From assembly GCA_023458595.1 (NCBI GenBank), contig JAEWYT010000142.1:1-5696 (forward strand): 5,696 nt of DNA. The letters are read 5' to 3'. Source of the DNA: Pseudomonadota bacterium (GTDB lineage: Bacteria; Pseudomonadota; Alphaproteobacteria; Rhizobiales; Tepidamorphaceae). The notes under the pieces were generated by a model. It saw only the letters and a program-made list of their open reading frames with translations. It did not search any database and was not told the origin of the DNA. A program made the position numbers and the translations under genes. Position 1 is the first letter of the stretch, and the number at the start of each line of letters is the position of its first letter. This document shows, one piece after another, positions 1 through 5,696 of this stretch.

Positions 1-135
1 GGCCACAACCGGCGCGATCCCGATCACCCGCAATATACCGATCACTATTTCACCGGCGACTATCCCACTCCGCTGACCGACCTCATGGCGGCGGAGCGCG
101 ACGAGCACCTTTCGCTCCTCGCCGAAACCGGTTAG
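1..135 (+). CDS. purF: Amidophosphoribosyltransferase PurF, C-terminal end (partial)
   Basis: This is the 3' end of a gene open from the first base, 44 codons ending in TAG at 133-135. The peptide contains YFTGDYPTPLTD, which matches the FTGxYPT motif near the C-terminus of PurF (B. subtilis PurF, as I remember it, has CFTGKYPTEIY). PurF transfers the amide nitrogen of glutamine to PRPP, giving phosphoribosylamine, the first committed step of purine synthesis in the cytoplasm. The catalytic N-terminal cysteine and the PRPP-binding domain lie outside the window, so the call rests on this short tail and on the SDR gene that, from memory, often follows purF in Rhizobiales. The next gene starts 10 bases after the stop, suggesting one transcript. 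Confidence 0.75.
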   Translation, partial: GHNRRDPDHPQYTDHYFTGDYPTPLTDLMAAERDEHLSLLAETG

Positions 136-145
136 CCCTGCCGGA

Positions 146-898
146 ATGGAACGTCGTCTCGAAAGCCGCATCGCGGTCGTCACCGGCGCGTCGCGCGGAA
201 TCGGCCGCGCCGGCGCCGGCGCACTCGCCCGCGAGGGCGCCCACATCATCGCCGTCGCCCGCACCGTCGGCGGGCTCGAGGAACTCGACGACGAGGTCAA
301 GGCGGCCGGATCGAACGCCACCCTCGTGCCCTTCAGCCTCACCGACATGGAGGCGATCGACCGGCTCGGCGGGGCGATCCACGAGCGCTGGGGCAAGCTC
401 GACATCCTGGTCGGCAATGCCGGCATCGCGGGCGCGCTCACGCCCGTCGGACATATCCGCGCCAAGGACTGGGACGAGATCATCGCGGTGAACCTCACCG
501 CCAACTGGCGGTTCATCCGCTCGCTCGACCCGCTGTTCCGCAAGTCCGACGCCGCCCGCGCGGTGTTCGTCACCTCCGGCCTCGCGCACATGGGCCTGCC
601 GTATCACTCGGCCTACGCGGCCTCGAAGGCGGGACTGGAGCTTCTCGTGCGGACCTACGCCGCCGAGATCGAGCAGTTCGGCATCAAGGTGAACCTGTTC
701 GGGCCGGGACGGGTGTTCACGCGCATGCAGCAGGCGCTGTTCCGCGGCCAGGATCTCTCCGACCTGCCGAAGCCCGAGGACGTAGCCCCCTCGATCGTCG
801 AGATGGTGTTGCCGGGTGAGAGCCACAACGGGCTCATCTACAGCTTCCCGCACAAGAGCTGGCTACAGCCGCAACCGCCCGCGCCGGTCGAAGGCTAG
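146..898 (+). CDS. SDR family NAD(P)-dependent oxidoreductase, substrate unknown
   Basis: This 250-residue protein has the normal length and all landmarks of a classical short-chain dehydrogenase/reductase. The Rossmann nucleotide-binding motif TGASRGIG is at residues 13-20, the NAG motif at 91-93, and the catalytic tetrad is Asn116, Ser144, Tyr157 and Lys161 (YAASK). A PG motif follows at 187-188 with Thr192 after it. Arg39 after the second strand hints at NADP(H), which is an inference. It is probably a soluble cytoplasmic enzyme reducing a carbonyl or oxidising an alcohol; the substrate cannot be read from the sequence. The ATG at 146 leaves eight residues before the first beta strand, as usual. 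No good Shine-Dalgarno sequence precedes it, so translation may be coupled to the upstream purF, whose stop is 10 bases away. Its stop lies 10 bases from the stop of the convergent der gene. Confidence 0.9.
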   Translation: MERRLESRIAVVTGASRGIGRAGAGALAREGAHIIAVARTVGGLEELDDEVKAAGSNATLVPFSLTDMEAIDRLGGAIHERWGKLDILVGNAGIAGALTPVGHIRAKDWDEIIAVNLTANWRFIRSLDPLFRKSDAARAVFVTSGLAHMGLPYHSAYAASKAGLELLVRTYAAEIEQFGIKVNLFGPGRVFTRMQQALFRGQDLSDLPKPEDVAPSIVEMVLPGESHNGLIYSFPHKSWLQPQPPAPVEG

Positions 899-908
899 GA
901 CTGAACAC

Positions 909-2267
909 CTAGGACCTTTCGTACGGATTTTCCGTCTTGCGCAGATGCAGCCTGACGGGCACCCCGACGAGATCGAAGGCCTCGCGCAGGCCGTTCAGCA
1001 GATAGCGGCGGTAGGATTCGGGCAGCGAGTCCACCCGGGTGCCGAAGGTGATGAAGGTCGGCGGGCGGGTCGCCCCTTGCGTCACATAGCGCAGCTTGAC
1101 GCGCCGGCCGGCGACGGCTGGCGGGGGGTGGTGCTCGATCAGGGCGGCGAACCAGCGGTTCAGCTCCGAGGTCGGCACGCGCCGGTTCCAGCGCTCGCGG
1201 ATCCTGAAGACGGCGTCCATGAGCTTCGGCAGGCCGTAGCCCGTCAGCGCGGAAACCGGGACGAGCGGCATGCCGCGCACCTGCGGCAGCAGCCGGTCGG
1301 CCATCTCGCGCAGTTCCCTGATGCGCGTATCGGGCTCCTCGCACCGGTCCCACTTGTTGGCGGCAACGACAAGCGCCCTTCCCTCGCGCGTCACGAGGTC
1401 GGCGATCTGCAGGTCCTGCTTCTCGAAGGGCATGGCCTCGTCGATGACGAGGATCACAACCTCGGCGGCGCGGATCGCGCGCAGGGCATCGCCGACCGAC
1501 AGCTTTTCCAGCTTCTCCTGCACCTTCGCCTTGCGGCGCAGGCCGGCGGTATCGACCAGACGGACGGGCTGTCCCTTCCATTCCCAGTCGACCGAAATCG
1601 CATCGCGCGTGATGCCGGCCTCGGGCCCGGTCAACATGCGCTCCTCGCCGATCAGCCGGTTGACGAGCGTCGACTTGCCGGCGTTCGGGCGGCCGACGAC
1701 GGCGATGCGGACGACGCCGTCTTCCACCGACGCCTCGGCTTCGTCCGCCTCGGCTTCCTCCGGCAGATGCGCGAGCAACGCTACGTGCAGGTCGGCGAGG
1801 CCGAGGCCGTGCTCGGCGGAGAAGGCGATGGGCTCGCCGAAGCCCAGTTCGAAAGCCTCGTAGAAGCCGGGATCGCCGGCCGCGCCCTCGCACTTGTTGG
1901 CGACGAGAACGACCGGGCGGCCGGTCCTGCGCAGCATATCGGCGAAATGCCGGTCCGTCGGGGTCAGGCCGGCACGGGCGTCGATCATGAACAGGGCGAC
2001 GTCGGCCTCGGCCACGGCGCGTTCGGTCTGGGCACGCATGCGGCCCTCGAGGCTTCCCGGATCGGCCTTCTCGAGGCCCGCCGTATCGATCAGCGTGAAC
2101 TTGAGACCGCCGAGTTCCGCCTCGCCCTCGCGCCGGTCGCGGGTGACGCCGGGCCGGTCGTCAACGAGCGCGATCTTGCGACCGATCAGGCGGTTGAACA
2201 GCGTCGACTTGCCGACGTTGGGACGGCCGACGATCGCAACCTTGAGGGGACGCAGCGAACGCGCCAT
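909..2267 (-). CDS. der: Ribosome biogenesis GTPase Der (EngA)
   Basis: Der is an essential GTPase with two G domains in tandem that acts in maturation of the 50S ribosomal subunit. This 452-residue protein shows the complete family layout. G domain 1 has GRPNVGKS at 14-21, the switch PGVTRD at 39-44, DTAG at 61-64, NKCE at 124-127 and SAE at 150-152. An acidic linker (about 169-183) leads to G domain 2 with GRPNAGKS at 192-199, GITRD at 218-222, DTAG at 239-242, NKWD at 304-307 and SAL at 339-341. The remainder (about 350-447) is the KH-like RNA-binding domain, ending in the typical KTENPYE. The first G4 motif has Glu in place of the canonical Asp. An AGGGGG sequence (2275-2280) sits 7 bases before the ATG and supports this start. 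The gene begins 16 bases after the bamB stop and is the last gene of the leftward operon. Confidence 0.98.
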   Translation of the reverse strand: MARSLRPLKVAIVGRPNVGKSTLFNRLIGRKIALVDDRPGVTRDRREGEAELGGLKFTLIDTAGLEKADPGSLEGRMRAQTERAVAEADVALFMIDARAGLTPTDRHFADMLRRTGRPVVLVANKCEGAAGDPGFYEAFELGFGEPIAFSAEHGLGLADLHVALLAHLPEEAEADEAEASVEDGVVRIAVVGRPNAGKSTLVNRLIGEERMLTGPEAGITRDAISVDWEWKGQPVRLVDTAGLRRKAKVQEKLEKLSVGDALRAIRAAEVVILVIDEAMPFEKQDLQIADLVTREGRALVVAANKWDRCEEPDTRIRELREMADRLLPQVRGMPLVPVSALTGYGLPKLMDAVFRIRERWNRRVPTSELNRWFAALIEHHPPPAVAGRRVKLRYVTQGATRPPTFITFGTRVDSLPESYRRYLLNGLREAFDLVGVPVRLHLRKTENPYERS

Positions 2268-2283
2268 CGCCCTGCCCCCTGCC

Positions 2284-3660
2284 CTAGTTGTACGCGGTCA
2301 GCTTGCCCGAATTGTCGAGGACCAGGATGCGGCCGCCCGCGGCGATCGGGTTGATGTAGATCGGATTGCCCACCGTCTGCGTGGAGACCACCGAGCCGCT
2401 CGATGGATCGAGGACGACCATCCGCCCGTCCGACGTGCCGACCCAGAGCTGACCGCCGGCGAGCAGCGGACCGGCGAGGCTGAAGACGTCATTCTTCTTT
2501 TTCTTCTTCTTGTCGGTCGAGGGAGGCGTCAGATCCGTCACCCAGCGCACGCTGCCCGTCTTGCGGTCGAGGGCCACGACATCGCCGTTCAGGGTGGCCA
2601 CGAAAATCGAGTTGCCGGCGATCGCGGGGGTGTGCGCGCTCGCGACGTTCTGCGCCCACAGCCGGTTGCCGTCGCGCAGGCTGACGGCGATCATGCGGCC
2701 CGACACGGAAACGGCATAGACGGCGCCGTCGTAGACCACCGGCGAGGCGGCGACGTCGGTGAGACCGGAAACGGCGGTGAAGCGGTTCGCGCCGGTCAGC
2801 GCGTCGAGCCATTTCGGCTCGCCCTTCTCGGCATCGAACGCCAGTATCTCGCCGGAGGAATAGGGAACGATCACGTCGCCGCCGACCACCGCCGGGCTCG
2901 CGTTGCCGAGCACGCCGGCGGACGAGCCGATGCCCGAATAGCTCCACACGATCTCGCCCGAGTCGATGGCGATCGCATAGATGATGTTGTCGGCGGAGAC
3001 GACATAGGCCTTGCCGTTGGCGATCGTCGGCGCGCTGCGCGCCGGGGCGCCGAGCTCGATCGACCAGAGGACGCCGCCGTCGTTGGCGCTGATGCCGGCC
3101 ACCGTGCCGTAGCCGGTGGCGGCGATCACGAATCCGCCTTCCGCGGCGACGCCGCCGTTGAAGGTCGGACTGTCCTCCTTCTTGGGCTTGAGCGCCACGG
3201 TCCAGCCGCGCCCGCCGCCGTTCAGCGAATAGGCGGAGACGTTGGCCATCTGGTCCATGACTATGACGAGGCCGCGATAGACGATCGGCCGTGAAGAAAG
3301 CCGCCCCTTGCGCTCGACCCTGGTGACGGCGGCAGCCCACGTGCTGGCACCGCTGCCGACGGCGGCGTTGCCGGGCGCATTGGCGGCGTTGCCGCCCGGC
3401 TGCGACCAGTCGCCGATGTCCTGCGCCGCCGGAATGCTCACCGGGGAACCGGCGACCTGCTCGTCGACCGTCAGGCCCTCGGCCTTCACGGCATCGCGCC
3501 GCTCACCGGGCAGGCGCTTCTCCTTCTCGGCGAAAGGATTGCCGACGAGGTGGAAATCCTCGAGCGAGGGCGCCCCGTCGCAGGCCGAGAGGACGAAGGC
3601 CCCGACCAGCAGAACGACCGGCAGCATCTGCGCGGACTTCGAGCGGAACCGGATCATCAC
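2284..3660 (-). CDS. bamB: Outer membrane protein assembly factor BamB (PQQ-like beta-propeller lipoprotein)
   Basis: BamB is a periplasm-facing lipoprotein of the BAM complex, which folds beta-barrel proteins into the outer membrane. The 458-residue product starts with a basic n-region, a hydrophobic stretch (13-24) and a lipobox LSAC at 24-27, making Cys27 the predicted lipidated residue. After a linker rich in Gly, Ala and Asn (about 80-105), propeller repeats follow with the motif pattern Gly-x-x-x-Trp: GGRGW near 149-153, GGVLW 195-199, GEIVW 235-239, GEPKW 280-284, GNRLW 331-335 and GSVRW 369-373, then a degenerate one at 422-425. Residues 384-389 are six lysines, between the last two repeats. 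The GTG at 3660 is directly followed by an ATG at 3657, either of which can start the gene; both overlap the TGA of the upstream gene, which points to translational coupling. The position between a YfgM-like gene and der matches the E. coli order and separates BamB from other PQQ-repeat proteins. Confidence 0.92.
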   Translation of the reverse strand: MMIRFRSKSAQMLPVVLLVGAFVLSACDGAPSLEDFHLVGNPFAEKEKRLPGERRDAVKAEGLTVDEQVAGSPVSIPAAQDIGDWSQPGGNAANAPGNAAVGSGASTWAAAVTRVERKGRLSSRPIVYRGLVIVMDQMANVSAYSLNGGGRGWTVALKPKKEDSPTFNGGVAAEGGFVIAATGYGTVAGISANDGGVLWSIELGAPARSAPTIANGKAYVVSADNIIYAIAIDSGEIVWSYSGIGSSAGVLGNASPAVVGGDVIVPYSSGEILAFDAEKGEPKWLDALTGANRFTAVSGLTDVAASPVVYDGAVYAVSVSGRMIAVSLRDGNRLWAQNVASAHTPAIAGNSIFVATLNGDVVALDRKTGSVRWVTDLTPPSTDKKKKKKNDVFSLAGPLLAGGQLWVGTSDGRMVVLDPSSGSVVSTQTVGNPIYINPIAAGGRILVLDNSGKLTAYN

Positions 3661-4340
3661 TGGCTGTCCGTCGCCTTGTCCTCGCCCGCGGGTCCGCGGT
3701 CGGCGGCCAGCAGCGACATCATCAGCTGTGCGCGGACGCGCATGTCGGAAGGCGTCTCAGGGTCTCCCAGCAGTTCCTCGAAGCGCTGCGAGGCCACCTC
3801 AAGATCGCCGGCCTGATAGGCGGCGAGCCCGAGCAGCTCACGCGCGGAGGCGCGCCACATGTTGCCTTCCGCGGCCATCTCGCCGACACGCTGCTCCACG
3901 CCCGCCCGATCGCCGTCTTCCAGAAGCAGGAACGCGGCCCGGACACGGGCGACGTTGCGCAGGTCCGACTGAATGCCGGAATTGTTGGCGATCGCGTCGT
4001 ATTCGCCGACGGCGCCCGGCCGATCGCCGTTTGCAGCCATCGTGGCGGCGGCACGCAGGCGGGCGAGCGTCGCGATACCCCCGCCCTTGCCGGCGAGCGC
4101 GTCGAAAGCGGTCTCGGCTTCCTGGGCCTTGCCGTCGCGGGCGAGCTGCATCGCCTCGTAGTAGGCCGCGCCGTTCTCGGCCGCCAGCTTGGCGGAATAC
4201 CATTCCCAGCCGCGCCAGCCCGCCGTGCCCAGCACGATCAGAACGGCGACGCCGATGATGTAGATTCCGTACCGGTCCCAGAGCTCCTTGGCCTGTTCCC
4301 GGCGAACTTCTTCCTCGACTTCGCGAAAAATGTCGGACAT
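3657..4340 (-). CDS. YfgM-like membrane-anchored tetratricopeptide repeat-like protein
   Basis: This 227-residue protein has a short charged N-terminus (1-24, starting MSDIFREVEEEVRREQ), a single transmembrane helix at about 25-44, and then a long alanine-rich helical region (about 55-205) with TPR-like helix pairs, such as AARLARDGKAQEAETAF-type spacing around 65-85 and YQAGDLEVASQRFEELL near 180. That layout fits the TPR_21/YfgM family: an inner-membrane protein with its C-terminal part in the periplasm. E. coli YfgM associates with the SecYEG translocon and the chaperone PpiD; a similar chaperone-helper role here is inferred. The neighbours strengthen the call, because yfgM-bamB-der is also the gene order in E. 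coli. Start: the ATG at 4338-4340 gives a sensible short cytoplasmic segment before the membrane helix, with a weak GGA about 6 bases upstream. The TGA stop overlaps the start of bamB. It appears to be the first gene of the operon. Confidence 0.82.
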   Translation of the reverse strand: MSDIFREVEEEVRREQAKELWDRYGIYIIGVAVLIVLGTAGWRGWEWYSAKLAAENGAAYYEAMQLARDGKAQEAETAFDALAGKGGGIATLARLRAAATMAANGDRPGAVGEYDAIANNSGIQSDLRNVARVRAAFLLLEDGDRAGVEQRVGEMAAEGNMWRASARELLGLAAYQAGDLEVASQRFEELLGDPETPSDMRVRAQLMMSLLAADRGPAGEDKATDSQ

Positions 4341-4402
4341 TCAGATCCGCCCGCGCTCTCTTTTCTCGACGCCGTACACTCGGCGGGCCCGTCTGGGCCA
4401 AC

Positions 4403-4431
4403 AAAATAGCGGGGGTGCGCGCCGCCTGCAA
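4403..4431 (-). promoter_or_regulatory. Possible sigma-70 type promoter for the yfgM-bamB-der operon
   Basis: Read on the minus strand, TTGCAG (4426-4431) and TATTTT (4403-4408) are separated by 17 bases, the ideal spacing for -35 and -10 elements. The matches are modest: three of six and four of six to the E. coli consensus, although alphaproteobacterial promoters are often degenerate. Transcription would start near 4396, leaving a leader of about 55 bases before the ATG at 4340. A competing candidate further upstream is TTGATA (4484-4489) with CTTAAT (4463-4468), but its 15-base spacer is short. Confidence 0.3.
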
Positions 4432-4441
4432 ACCGGCGCGC
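4417..4441. repeat. Perfect 8-bp inverted repeat overlapping the putative promoter
   Basis: The arms GCGCGCCG (4417-4424) and CGGCGCGC (4434-4441) are exact reverse complements with a 9-base loop. The putative -35 hexamer lies mostly in the loop and the spacer covers one arm. It could be an operator, a DNA or RNA hairpin, or chance in GC-rich sequence. On the minus strand a UAUUUU sequence follows 8 bases below the stem, too far for a standard intrinsic terminator, though a loose terminator for gatA cannot be excluded. Confidence 0.4.
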
Positions 4442-4636
4442 GACCTCCGTCCGGGCCCCGTGATTAAGCGCTCATTGAGCCGATATCAAGGCTGACCGGC
4501 CCTCAATCGATCGGCGCGAAGGCGTGGAAAAGCCACCGGTCGGTCCCCAGGGGTCGCGGTCAGCAAGCACCTCCGGCGCCGCCGCGGCCGTGCAGAGGCC
4601 CTTTGGCGCACGTCGGGCCGTGCGCGATTCGCCCAG

Positions 4637-4653
4637 CGCCGTCGAGGACGGCG
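4637..4653 (-). terminator. GC-rich hairpin 32 bases after the gatA stop
   Basis: The arms CGCCGTC (4637-4643) and GACGGCG (4647-4653) form a perfect 7-bp stem with a 3-base loop. On the minus strand it lies just after the end of gatA, where a terminator or a transcript-protecting 3' hairpin would be expected. No U-run follows, so intrinsic termination is unproven; the position is the main support. Confidence 0.25.
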
Positions 4654-4685
4654 AGGCGGACGGTCCGGCGTGAGCGCGTTGCCTG

Positions 4686-5696
4686 TCAGGTCCACCAGGG
4701 CTTCGGCGCGAAGGAGCCGGCGGCGTCCTCTATGACCCTGGCGGTCTGGAAAAGGGTCGATTCGTCGAAGGGCCGGCCGATGAGCTGCAGCCCGAGCGGC
4801 AGGCCTTCGCCGTTGAGGCCGGCGGGAACCGAAATGCCCGGCAGGCCGGCCATGTTGACCGTCACCGTGAAGACGTCGTTCAGGTACATCTCGATCGGCG
4901 AGGCCGTCGACATGGCGGCGACGCCGAAGGCGGCCGACGGGGTCGCGGGCGTCAGGATCGCATCGATTCCGTCGGCGAAAACCGTCTCGAAGTCGCGCTT
5001 GATCAGCGTGCGGACCTTCTGGGCGCGCAGGTAGTAGGCGTCGTAGTAGCCCGCCGACAGCACGTAGGTGCCGATCAGCACGCGGCGGCGCACTTCCTTG
5101 CCGAAGCCCGCGGCGCGGGACTTCTCGTACATGTCGATGATGTCCCGGCCCTCGACGCGCAAGCCGTAGCGCACGCCGTCGTAGCGGGCGAGGTTCGAGG
5201 AGGCTTCCGCCGGGGCGACGATGTAGTAGGCCGGCAGGGCGTATTTCGTGTGCGGCAGCGAGATATCGACGAGCTCGGCGCCGGCGTCCTTCAGCCAGGC
5301 CGCGCCCTTCTGCCAGATATCCTCGATCTCGGCCGGCATGCCGTCGATCCGGTATTCCTTCGGGATGCCGATGCGCATGCCCTTGACCGACTTGCCGACG
5401 GCGGCCTCGTAGTCCGGCACCTCGATGTCGACGGACGTGGTATCCTTGGGGTCCACGGAAGCCATCGACTTCAGCATGATCGCCGCGTCGCGCACGTCGC
5501 GGGCTATGGGGCCCGCCTGGTCGAGCGAGGAGGCGAACGCCGCGATGCCCCAGCGCGAGCAGCGCCCGTATGTCGGCTTGATCCCAACCGTTCCGGTGAA
5601 GGCTGCCGGCTGGCGGATCGAGCCGCCGGTATCCGTCGCGGTCGCGCCGGCGCAGAGCCGCGCCGCGACGGCCGCCGCGGGCCCCCCCCCCCCCCC
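4686..5696 (-). CDS. gatA: Aspartyl/glutamyl-tRNA amidotransferase subunit A, GatA (5' end missing)
   Basis: GatA is the amidase subunit of GatCAB. It hydrolyses glutamine and passes the ammonia to GatB, which amidates Glu-tRNA(Gln) and/or Asp-tRNA(Asn) in the cytoplasm. About 331 C-terminal residues are present, of a usual length near 490. The frame reads through to the window edge; a GTG at 5493-5495 inside ARDVRDAA is an internal valine and not the start. Visible amidase-signature landmarks are AAAVAARLC, then DTGGSIRQPA, whose Ser (codon 5619-5621) is the expected acyl-enzyme nucleophile, FTGTVGIKPTYGR, ASSLDQAGPIARD, LTPATPSAAF and NMAGLPGISVP. The protein ends in APKPWWT. The catalytic Lys lies beyond the window. 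The loop holding the cis-Ser should be encoded at the edge but is replaced by Pro and glycines from a run of C, so bases from about 5681 onward are not trustworthy. gatC would be expected upstream, outside the window. Confidence 0.95.
   Translation of the reverse strand, partial: GGGGGPAAAVAARLCAGATATDTGGSIRQPAAFTGTVGIKPTYGRCSRWGIAAFASSLDQAGPIARDVRDAAIMLKSMASVDPKDTTSVDIEVPDYEAAVGKSVKGMRIGIPKEYRIDGMPAEIEDIWQKGAAWLKDAGAELVDISLPHTKYALPAYYIVAPAEASSNLARYDGVRYGLRVEGRDIIDMYEKSRAAGFGKEVRRRVLIGTYVLSAGYYDAYYLRAQKVRTLIKRDFETVFADGIDAILTPATPSAAFGVAAMSTASPIEMYLNDVFTVTVNMAGLPGISVPAGLNGEGLPLGLQLIGRPFDESTLFQTARVIEDAAGSFAPKPWWT
5682..5696. other. Terminal run of 15 C, probable sequencing or assembly artefact
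   Basis: The last 15 bases are all C. In the gatA frame they would give five glycines, preceded by Pro (codon 5679-5681), where the family has a conserved loop of the form GGSSGGS. The similarity to GatA is excellent up to that codon and then lost. A homopolymer exactly at the edge is best explained by read tailing or a low-quality contig end. Confidence 0.8.

Larger units (their letters stand above)
4341..4685. other. Intergenic region between gatA and the yfgM-like gene
   Basis: I see no credible gene in these 345 bases. Both flanking genes read leftward, so this stretch contains the 3' untranslated end of gatA and the promoter region of the yfgM-bamB-der operon. The part near 4396-4410 and 4461-4490 is less GC-rich than its surroundings, as promoters often are. 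An open frame on the minus strand (4486-4695) encodes an arginine- and proline-rich peptide of low complexity and overlaps the end of gatA; it looks like a chance reading of GC-rich DNA. No tRNA cloverleaf or riboswitch was recognised. Confidence 0.6.

Noticed and set aside
83..853. A 256-codon minus-strand frame opposite purF and the SDR gene
   Set aside because: The + strand frame has the full SDR motif set; the antisense product is rich in Arg, Gly, Asp and Glu and resembles nothing known.
816..2354. A 512-codon open frame on the + strand across all of der
   Set aside because: It is antisense to an unmistakable Der protein; its translation is low-complexity, rich in Arg, Ala, Gly and Asp, without any family motif. 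Long antisense frames are usual in GC-rich genes.
2494..2511. Programmed -1 frameshift at GAAAAAG in the lysine codons of bamB
   Set aside because: The heptamer is not a strong slippery sequence, and a -1 slip would reach a TGA after two codons, removing the last propeller part with no new domain gained.
1894..3294. A 466-codon open frame on the + strand opposite der and bamB
   Set aside because: It crosses two well-supported genes on the other strand and shows no domain; it is a shadow of their codon bias.
4341..4685. A small RNA or riboswitch in the intergenic gap
   Set aside because: Only isolated GC-rich stems are visible; no conserved riboswitch core or promoter-plus-terminator unit could be recognised.
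4486..4695. A 69-codon minus-strand frame in the gatA-yfgM gap
   Set aside because: Its start lies inside gatA, the product is mostly Arg and Pro, and no ribosome-binding site is evident.
5493..5495. GTG as the start of a shortened gatA
   Set aside because: Upstream codons in the same frame continue clear GatA similarity, including the nucleophile Ser motif, up to the window edge.

Overview
The window is GC-rich bacterial chromosomal DNA with densely packed housekeeping genes. It most likely comes from an alphaproteobacterium, probably Hyphomicrobiales (Rhizobiales). This rests on the remembered style of the GatA, PurF C-terminal, SDR and Der proteins and on the purF-SDR and yfgM-bamB-der neighbourhoods; no search was run. 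I see no mobile element, CRISPR array, tRNA, rRNA, phage gene or defence gene, and no convincing undescribed system.

Layout. On the + strand, the last 44 codons of a probable purF (purine synthesis) are followed after 10 bases by a complete short-chain dehydrogenase/reductase gene. That gene converges on a leftward block, with only 10 bases between the two stop codons. The leftward block reads, in order of transcription: a membrane-anchored TPR-like YfgM-type protein (4340-3657), the lipoprotein BamB (3660-2284) and the double GTPase Der (2267-909). The first two genes overlap by a few bases and der starts 16 bases after bamB, so they look like one operon. The same order yfgM-bamB-der occurs in E. 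coli. A 345-base gap (4341-4685) holds a possible promoter for this operon and two GC-rich inverted repeats. Beyond it lies the 3' two thirds of gatA, also leftward, running off the right edge.

Function. The leftward operon joins envelope biogenesis (a YfgM-like periplasmic helper and BamB of the outer-membrane beta-barrel assembly machine) to ribosome assembly (Der matures the 50S subunit). GatA is the amidase subunit of the GatCAB amidotransferase that makes Gln-tRNA(Gln) and/or Asn-tRNA(Asn). PurF catalyses the first committed step of purine synthesis; the role of the SDR beside it is unknown.

The main oddity is technical: the window ends in 15 consecutive C residues exactly where gatA should encode its conserved glycine/serine-rich active-site loop. 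This looks like a contig-end artefact. Milder biological points are a six-lysine tract in BamB, an Asp directly after the BamB lipidation cysteine, and an inverted repeat overlapping the putative operon promoter.
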